A stretch of DNA of 55,878 nt from Clostridia bacterium (lineage in GTDB: Bacteria > Bacillota > Clostridia > Christensenellales > Borkfalkiaceae): positions 1-55,878 of the forward strand of contig JAIEFR010000009.1 in the NCBI GenBank assembly GCA_029066845.1, in the 5' to 3' direction. Positions 50,491 to 55,878 of the stretch are shown piece by piece. Each line of letters opens with the position of its first letter. Positions within the stretch are counted from its first letter, which is position 1. Position numbers and translations under genes: made by a program. Below the pieces are notes generated by a model, which was not told the DNA's origin, ran no database searches, and was given only the letters and a program-made list of their open reading frames with translations.

Positions 50491-50519
50491 TTGATTTTTC
50501 TTTAAATTTATGCTACACT
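50491..50519 (+). promoter_or_regulatory. Promoter of the structured leader RNA
   Basis: TTGATT (50491-50496) and TACACT (50514-50519) are 17 bp apart. The first base after the usual 6-7 nt, about 50526, is exactly the start of the long hairpin. Confidence 0.78.
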
Positions 50520-50525
50520 GTCCAC

Positions 50526-50662
50526 GCTATACATTTTAATTATCTCAAACAAAGGGAATACTTTTGGTAAAAATGTATTCTCTCGCCTTTGTTTGAGGAA
50601 AATGTATAGCAACATTGAGAGATGCGTTTTTCGGCGTGTTTCTCAATGAAGCACGCTTTTTT
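50526..50662 (+). ncRNA. Structured leader RNA or small RNA with terminator (about 137 nt)
   Basis: A long interrupted hairpin: GCTATACATTTT (50526-50537) with 50599-50610, CTCAAACAAAG (50544-50554) with 50587-50597, and GAATAC (50556-50561) with 50575-50580. A second part offers two exclusive foldings: CATTGAGA (50613-50620) with TCTCAATG (50641-50648), or GCGTG (50634-50638) with CACGC (50652-50656) followed by TTTTTT, which is a terminator. GGAGG of the lipoprotein gene follows 5 nt later. This is the layout of a switch with antiterminator and terminator. A stand-alone small RNA of 6S-like shape is the alternative. No known class is recognised. Confidence 0.72.
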
Positions 50663-50676
50663 ATTTTGGAGGTTTT

Positions 50677-51114
50677 ATGAGAAAGGTATTTATTGGTTTT
50701 TTGGCAGGCATTTTGTGTATCCTGATCTTTGCTATATCTGCCTGTGGTGGTGATAAGAACGGAACGTATTATCCGACTAACGAGGAAATGAAAACTAATC
50801 TTGAAAATAACGGTTATGTTGTTACCTTATATCAAGACTTATCCGACAACGACGGAAAGCATCACGAGGGGACATTATTATTTGCAAGTAAAAATCGTGA
50901 GGGTAAGAAAGAAGAGTATCTGTATTTTTACCGTTTTGACAATGTAACTTCCTGTGAATACTTTTATAATTCATTGGAAAATAATTGTGAAAATTATAAT
51001 TCGTTGGTGAAAATCGAAAATGACGAAAAATTTGGCAATATTGTGTATTGCGGAACAGAAAACGCTGTAAATTCTGCGGGTATCAAAGTTGTCAACGTTG
51101 TCGTGAATGTATAA
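50677..51114 (+). CDS. Small lipoprotein under control of the structured leader
   Basis: The 145 residues begin MRKVFIGFLAGILCILIFAISACGG, a lipoprotein signal with the lipid-bearing Cys in ISACGG. The mature domain is about 120 residues, with YYPTNEEMKTNLENNGYVV, a Tyr- and Asp-rich middle and two Cys pairs likely to form disulfides. No family is recognised. GGAGG lies 6 nt upstream of the ATG. Codon use is more AT-rich than in the surrounding housekeeping genes, like the TIR gene, so it may belong to the same acquired segment. Confidence 0.8.
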   Translation: MRKVFIGFLAGILCILIFAISACGGDKNGTYYPTNEEMKTNLENNGYVVTLYQDLSDNDGKHHEGTLLFASKNREGKKEEYLYFYRFDNVTSCEYFYNSLENNCENYNSLVKIENDEKFGNIVYCGTENAVNSAGIKVVNVVVNV

Positions 51115-51222
51115 AGTATTATATAAAAGTAAAGAATTTTATTTGTTTTTACCGCAATAAATAATACTCCGCTGAAGGAATATAGCACATAAAAGGGCGG
51201 CGGTGCGCAATAAAATAGCTGT

Positions 51223-51897
51223 ATGAGAATAAACGGTAAAATGCGGCTTTTTATAATCTGCGCGGTGGCGGCGGTTGTGGTTGCCGCAATAATTTTAATC
51301 TGCGCGGTGCCGTTCGGCGCAAGCAAGCTGGGATACAATTCAACCTTTTACTACGTGTGCTACGACAGCCCGTCCGACGCGCACTCGGCAAGCTCGATGT
51401 CCTCGGTCGTGCACAGCTACGGCGGCGCGGGCTACATAATCGAAAACAATGGCAAATATTTTGTCACGGTGTCCTGTTATTATAATAAAAACGACGCGCA
51501 GTCGGTCAGCGCGACTCTCAACAAAAAGGGGCTTAAATGCTCGGTGCTGGAAGTAGAGGCGGGCGATTACGAGCTGGGCGGCTCGGCGCGCGGCAACAAG
51601 GAAAAATATCTGGGCAATCTCAACACCCTGACGTCGCTTTCCCGGCTGTGCTACGACCTTGCAAACTCTCTGGACGGCTATTCGTGCGACCAGTCGGGCG
51701 CAAAGGCGGTGTTGCTGGACGTCAAGACGGGGCTGGACGGGCTTGCGCGCAACAACGCGGCAAACTGCTTTTCGTCGGAAATAGCCAATCTGTGCGCAGA
51801 GTGTGACGACGTTTCGCACGGCTACGTATTTTCCTACGACGTGCGCCGCTTGCAGATTGCTATAATCGACAGCATCGTCAATATCAGATTGTATTAA
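51223..51897 (+). CDS. Membrane-anchored protein with SPOR-like domain
   Basis: The 224 residues start with a basic end and a membrane helix (about 8-30). The next 75 (STFYYVCYDSPSDAHSASSMSSVVHSYGGAGYIIENNGKYFVTVSCYYNKNDAQSVSATLNKKG) follow the strand-helix-strand-strand-helix plan of SPOR domains, which bind denuded peptidoglycan. The C-terminal part is helical with several Cys. This reading is based on pattern, not on a proven match. TAAAAT (51211-51216) ends 6 nt before ATG 51223 and no ribosome site exists, so a leaderless mRNA is possible. The -35 is poor. Confidence 0.7.
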   Translation: MRINGKMRLFIICAVAAVVVAAIILICAVPFGASKLGYNSTFYYVCYDSPSDAHSASSMSSVVHSYGGAGYIIENNGKYFVTVSCYYNKNDAQSVSATLNKKGLKCSVLEVEAGDYELGGSARGNKEKYLGNLNTLTSLSRLCYDLANSLDGYSCDQSGAKAVLLDVKTGLDGLARNNAANCFSSEIANLCAECDDVSHGYVFSYDVRRLQIAIIDSIVNIRLY

Positions 51898-51907
51898 AAC
51901 ATTTTAA

Positions 51908-51936
51908 TTGACGGACAGCTTAATTTGTGATAAACT
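51908..51936 (+). promoter_or_regulatory. Promoter of thyA-dfrA
   Basis: TTGACG (51908-51913) and TAAACT (51931-51936) are 17 bp apart, about 28 bp before the thyA ATG with GGGAGG between. Confidence 0.8.
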
Positions 51937-51963
51937 GTCTAAGACAATCGGGAGGTTTTTGCA

Positions 51964-52794
51964 ATGAGCTTGGCGGACAAGATGTTTGTGGAAAATATGA
52001 AGGACATAATGGAGAACGGAGTGTGGGATAAAGACCTGCCCGTCCGTCCCAAGTGGAGTGACGGTACGCCCGCGCACACGGTAAAAAAATTCGGCATAGT
52101 CAACCGCTACGACCTGCAAAAGGAATTCCCCATACTCACAATCCGCCGCACGGCGTTCAAGTCGTGCATACAGGAGCTGTTGTGGATATGGCAGAAAAAG
52201 AGCAACAACGTTCACGACCTGAAACCGCACATCTGGGACCAGTGGGCGGACGATAACGGCAGTATAGGCAAAGCCTACGGCTACCAGCTGGGCGTCAAGC
52301 ACAAGTATAAAGAGGGCGAGTTCGACCAGGTTGACAGAGTGCTTTTCGACCTCAAAAACAACCCCGCGAGCCGCAGAATTATGACGAATATCTATAATTT
52401 TGCCGACCTTCACGAAATGAATTTATACCCTTGCGCGTATTCAATGACCTTCAACGTGTCGGGCGATACGCTCAACGGCATACTCAACCAGCGTTCAAAC
52501 GATATGCTTACGGCAAACAACTGGAACGTAGTGCAGTACGCGGTGCTTCTGATAATGTTCGCGCAGGTTTCGGGGCTTAAAGCGGGCGAGCTGGTGCACG
52601 TCATAGCCGACGCGCACATCTACGACAGGCACATAGATATGGTCAAAGAAATTATTGCGCAGGAGCAGTTTGCCGCGCCGCGCATAGAGGTTGACCCTTC
52701 AATCAAAAATTTCTACGACTTCACAGAGGACAGCTTCAAGCTGGTCGATTACAAGTTTAACGAAAAGAAGTACGAAATCCCCGTCGCGGAATAA
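51964..52794 (+). CDS. thyA: Thymidylate synthase
   Basis: The 276 residues are of normal length. Catalytic Cys lies in NLYPCAYSMTFNVSGDTLNGILNQRSND, with the dUMP-binding Arg/Ser and Asn, and HVIADAHIYDRHIDMV near the end. It methylates dUMP to dTMP using methylene-tetrahydrofolate and makes dihydrofolate. The next gene, dfrA, 8 bp downstream, recycles this dihydrofolate. The His usual after the catalytic Cys (PCH) is Ala here (PCA), a known variant. Confidence 0.95.
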   Translation: MSLADKMFVENMKDIMENGVWDKDLPVRPKWSDGTPAHTVKKFGIVNRYDLQKEFPILTIRRTAFKSCIQELLWIWQKKSNNVHDLKPHIWDQWADDNGSIGKAYGYQLGVKHKYKEGEFDQVDRVLFDLKNNPASRRIMTNIYNFADLHEMNLYPCAYSMTFNVSGDTLNGILNQRSNDMLTANNWNVVQYAVLLIMFAQVSGLKAGELVHVIADAHIYDRHIDMVKEIIAQEQFAAPRIEVDPSIKNFYDFTEDSFKLVDYKFNEKKYEIPVAE

Positions 52795-52802
52795 GGAGTT
52801 TT

Positions 52803-53303
52803 ATGAAAGCAATTTTACACGCAGATAAGGAGTGGGGCATAGGCAAGAGCAACGGGCTTATGTTCAAAATCCCCGCCGATATGAATTTTTTCAGGGAAAC
52901 GACTACGGGCAACGTAGTGGTAATGGGCAGCAACACGCTCAAATCCTTCCCCGGCGGCAACCCCTTGAAAAACCGCACCAATATCGTGCTCTATCCCGAC
53001 GGCGAGGACAGGGACGACTGCAAAATCGTAAAAAGCCTTGAAGAGCTTTTCGCCGAAATCAAAAAGTACGATAAAGACAAAGTTTTCGTAATAGGCGGCG
53101 CGATGATGTACAAAACGCTTTTGCCCTATTGCGACGAGGTGCTTGTTACCAAGGTGGACGCGGTAGGCGGCGCGGACGCATACTTTGAAAATCTGGATAA
53201 AAACCCGAATTTCACGCTCGTCTACAAGTCGGACGACGTTGAAACCAACGGCTACAAAATAAATTTTTGCACTTACAGGAATGAAAATGTCACAGAATAT
53301 TAA
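52803..53303 (+). CDS. dfrA: Dihydrofolate reductase
   Basis: The 166 residues follow AAGGAG. The start MKAILHADKEWGIGKSNGLMFKIPADMNFFRETTTGN has the Met20-loop region and the substrate Asp. VVMGSNTLKSFPGG and VFVIGGAMMYKTLLPYCDEVLVTKV bind NADPH. It reduces dihydrofolate to tetrahydrofolate. It is coupled with thyA upstream. The 3' end overlaps the next gene by 17 bp. Confidence 0.94.
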   Translation: MKAILHADKEWGIGKSNGLMFKIPADMNFFRETTTGNVVVMGSNTLKSFPGGNPLKNRTNIVLYPDGEDRDDCKIVKSLEELFAEIKKYDKDKVFVIGGAMMYKTLLPYCDEVLVTKVDAVGGADAYFENLDKNPNFTLVYKSDDVETNGYKINFCTYRNENVTEY

Positions 53304-54213
53304 GATTATAGACGCGCACGCGCACGTAGCGCAGTGCATTGCGGGCTTCACTTCGCGCGGCGAGCTTAGGGCGGCAGGCAGCGGCTATGCCGTTTACGCC
53401 GACGGACAGACCTTTAAAATGATACCCGACGGTATGGGCGAGGTCGGCGTTACACCCGAAAGCCTTATAAAGGTAATGGACAAAAATTCGGTTGAAAAAG
53501 CTGTCCTTTTGCAGGGGCAGTTTTTCGGCTTTCAGAACGAGTACACGGCGCAGGCGGTTGCAAAATACCCGTCGCGCTTCGTCGGTGCGGGCGCATACGA
53601 CCCGTTCTGCACTAACGTAGACGCGGTCAAGCACCGTCTTTTCAAAGAGCTCGGCTTCAAAATCGTCAAGTTCGAGCTTTCCAACGGCTCGGGCTTAATG
53701 GGCTATCATCCGCGCGTGGACGTCAACGGCGAAATGATGCGCAGGGAGTATACCTATGCGTGCGACAACGGGCTTGTCGTCACCGTCGATTTGGGCAGAC
53801 CGAACAATCCCTGCTGGCAGGTGGACGCGCTTGCTGCGGCGGCAAAGGACTTCCCGCAGCTCAAATTCGTCGTCTGTCACCTGCTTGCACCGCAGAGGGA
53901 GGACAACCTGATTTTAACCGAAGCCCTCTGCAAGCTTGCTTTGCCCAACGTGTGGTTCGATTTGTCCGCGCTTGCGGCAAACCAAAGACCCGAAACCTTC
54001 CCTTATCCGACGGCGGTTGAGCATTTAAGAACGGCAAAGTCGGCGGTGGGTGCCGAAAAGCTTATGTTCGGCAGCGATATGCCCGGGTGCCTCTGCCGCG
54101 ACAGCTATGCCAATCTCGTGCACTATATCACCGAAAGCGGCGTATTCGACGGCGACGAACTGCAACAGATAATGTATTCTACGGCGGATAAAATCTACTT
54201 CGGTAAACAGTAA
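53287..54213 (+). CDS. Amidohydrolase-family metal-dependent hydrolase
   Basis: This is 308 residues from ATG 53287, with AGGA 7 nt upstream. ATG 53281 would be too close. It has a TIM-barrel start IIDAHAHVAQ (His-x-His), then a middle KFVVCHLLAPQ with a His ligand, and the closing FGSDMPGCL with the Asp. This is the amidohydrolase_2 type, related to ACMS decarboxylase, with unknown substrate. Its start lies inside dfrA, so it is translationally coupled to the folate genes. A folate- or pterin-linked role is possible but unproved. Confidence 0.87.
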   Translation: MSQNIKIIDAHAHVAQCIAGFTSRGELRAAGSGYAVYADGQTFKMIPDGMGEVGVTPESLIKVMDKNSVEKAVLLQGQFFGFQNEYTAQAVAKYPSRFVGAGAYDPFCTNVDAVKHRLFKELGFKIVKFELSNGSGLMGYHPRVDVNGEMMRREYTYACDNGLVVTVDLGRPNNPCWQVDALAAAAKDFPQLKFVVCHLLAPQREDNLILTEALCKLALPNVWFDLSALAANQRPETFPYPTAVEHLRTAKSAVGAEKLMFGSDMPGCLCRDSYANLVHYITESGVFDGDELQQIMYSTADKIYFGKQ

Positions 54214-54272
54214 TATAAGCTCTGCTTATGGCTAATATAAAAAACTACAAAGGCGGCAGTATTGCATAAAAT

Positions 54273-54301
54273 TTGCATAATATCAAATATAATGGTATAA
54301 T
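54273..54301 (+). promoter_or_regulatory. Promoter of gdhA
   Basis: TTGCAT (54273-54278) and TATAAT (54296-54301) are 17 bp apart, about 37 bp before ATG 54338. TAAGGAG gives the ribosome site. Confidence 0.82.
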
Positions 54302-54322
54302 TGCTTCAAATTAAACCGTTAA

Positions 54323-55672
<1,350 letters not shown>

Positions 55673-55680
55673 GCAATAAA

Positions 55681-55716
55681 AAACGCCGCGCGGCAGTATG
55701 CTGCGCGGCGTTTTTG
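55681..55716 (+). terminator. Terminator of gdhA
   Basis: A GC-rich stem, AACGCCGCG with CGCGGCGTT, has a smaller CAG/CTG inner hairpin and is followed by TTTTT. Confidence 0.92.
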
Positions 55717-55725
55717 CTTTTCAAC

Positions 55726-55739
55726 CACAATATATTGTG
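55726..55739. promoter_or_regulatory. NrdR-like box
   Basis: CACAATATATTGTG is the same perfect palindrome as at 1560-1573 in the prophage, here continued as ...TGTGT. It is about 50 bp upstream of a promoter leading to a gene that leaves the window, so that gene could be a ribonucleotide reductase. No clear second box is seen. Confidence 0.5.
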
Positions 55740-55786
55740 TTTTATGCAAAATTAACAACTATTTTAAACTTTTTTGTAAAAAAGTA

Positions 55787-55878
55787 TTGAAATTATATAA
55801 ACGATGTGATATAATTCATACACTGAAAATAGATTTTATGTGAGGAAACTTATTTGAAGATGTTTAGAATGGCGAGTG
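55787..55878 (+). other. Promoter and likely start of a gene running out of the window
   Basis: TTGAAA (55787-55792) and TATAAT (55810-55815) are 17 bp apart. GAGGAAAC precedes a possible TTG at 55855, or ATG at 55860 (MFRMAS...). Only 6-8 codons are visible. With the NrdR-like box upstream a reductase gene is plausible, but nothing in the peptide proves it. Confidence 0.4.

Noticed and set aside
50378-51114. Third copy of the tRNA-Thr repeat to bound an island with the TIR gene
   Set aside because: No further copy was found up to the end of the window, so the right end of the putative island is unknown.

Overview
The window reads as a spore-forming, Gram-positive anaerobe of the Clostridia. 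The grounds are canonical sigma-A promoters and AGGAG ribosome sites, a SpoVB-type flippase, a LysM protein, a BclA-like collagen-repeat protein, a PyrK/PyrD class 1B dihydroorotate dehydrogenase, and many short lipoproteins of the kind seen in uncultured gut Clostridia. A Christensenellales-like lineage is only a guess. There is no rRNA; two tRNAs are present, and both carry signs of integration.

Region 1 (1-545) is the 3' end of the collagen-like gene and its terminator. Region 2 (543-10389) is a complete integrated element of about 9.8 kb, bounded by a 27-bp direct repeat of the 3' part of tRNA-Pro(CGG). It has a leftward block of nine to ten genes: a Zot-family ATPase, a coat-sized membrane protein, a long pIII-like surface protein, two further membrane-anchored exported proteins, a very basic protein and small Cys-rich or regulatory ORFs. 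A rightward block holds a Cro/CI-type repressor, two small genes and a tyrosine integrase. Between the blocks lie a strong TTGACA/TATACT promoter and three palindromic operators. This layout fits a filamentous (inovirus-like) prophage. Its left 1.2 kb holds no gene. It contains instead a promoter followed by about 650 nt of densely base-paired sequence (a candidate large structured RNA), a pair of NrdR-like boxes, and hairpins with an imperfect direct repeat that could be the replication or packaging region. No Rep protein is recognisable.

Region 3 (10370-41870) is chromosomal: tRNA-Pro, an M29 aminopeptidase, lipoproteins, an SDR, an RlmI-like rRNA methyltransferase, a heterodimeric ABC exporter, an ABC-F protein, a membrane zincin, gyrB-gyrA, a P-type ATPase, serS with an exonuclease-BRCT protein and an RsmF-like methyltransferase, a giant lipoprotein, a split TauE/SafE pair, SpoVB, LysM and a Cys-rich surface-type protein. 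Region 4 (41872-48334) is a metallophosphoesterase followed by the complete UMP operon pyrB-C-F-K-D-E, preceded by a leader with a strong terminator. Region 5 (48335-51897) has a polysaccharide deacetylase, tRNA-Thr(CGT) with a duplicated 3' end 166 bp downstream, an AT-rich TIR-domain gene (probable acquired defence), and a structured leader RNA in front of a lipoprotein. Region 6 (51908-55878) is thyA-dfrA-amidohydrolase, then gdhA, then an NrdR-like box and the start of a gene that leaves the window.

A recurring feature is that several genes (8283, 16170 minus, 16282, 40665, 41872, 51223) have a -10 box only 6-8 nt from the start codon and no ribosome site, which suggests leaderless mRNAs.
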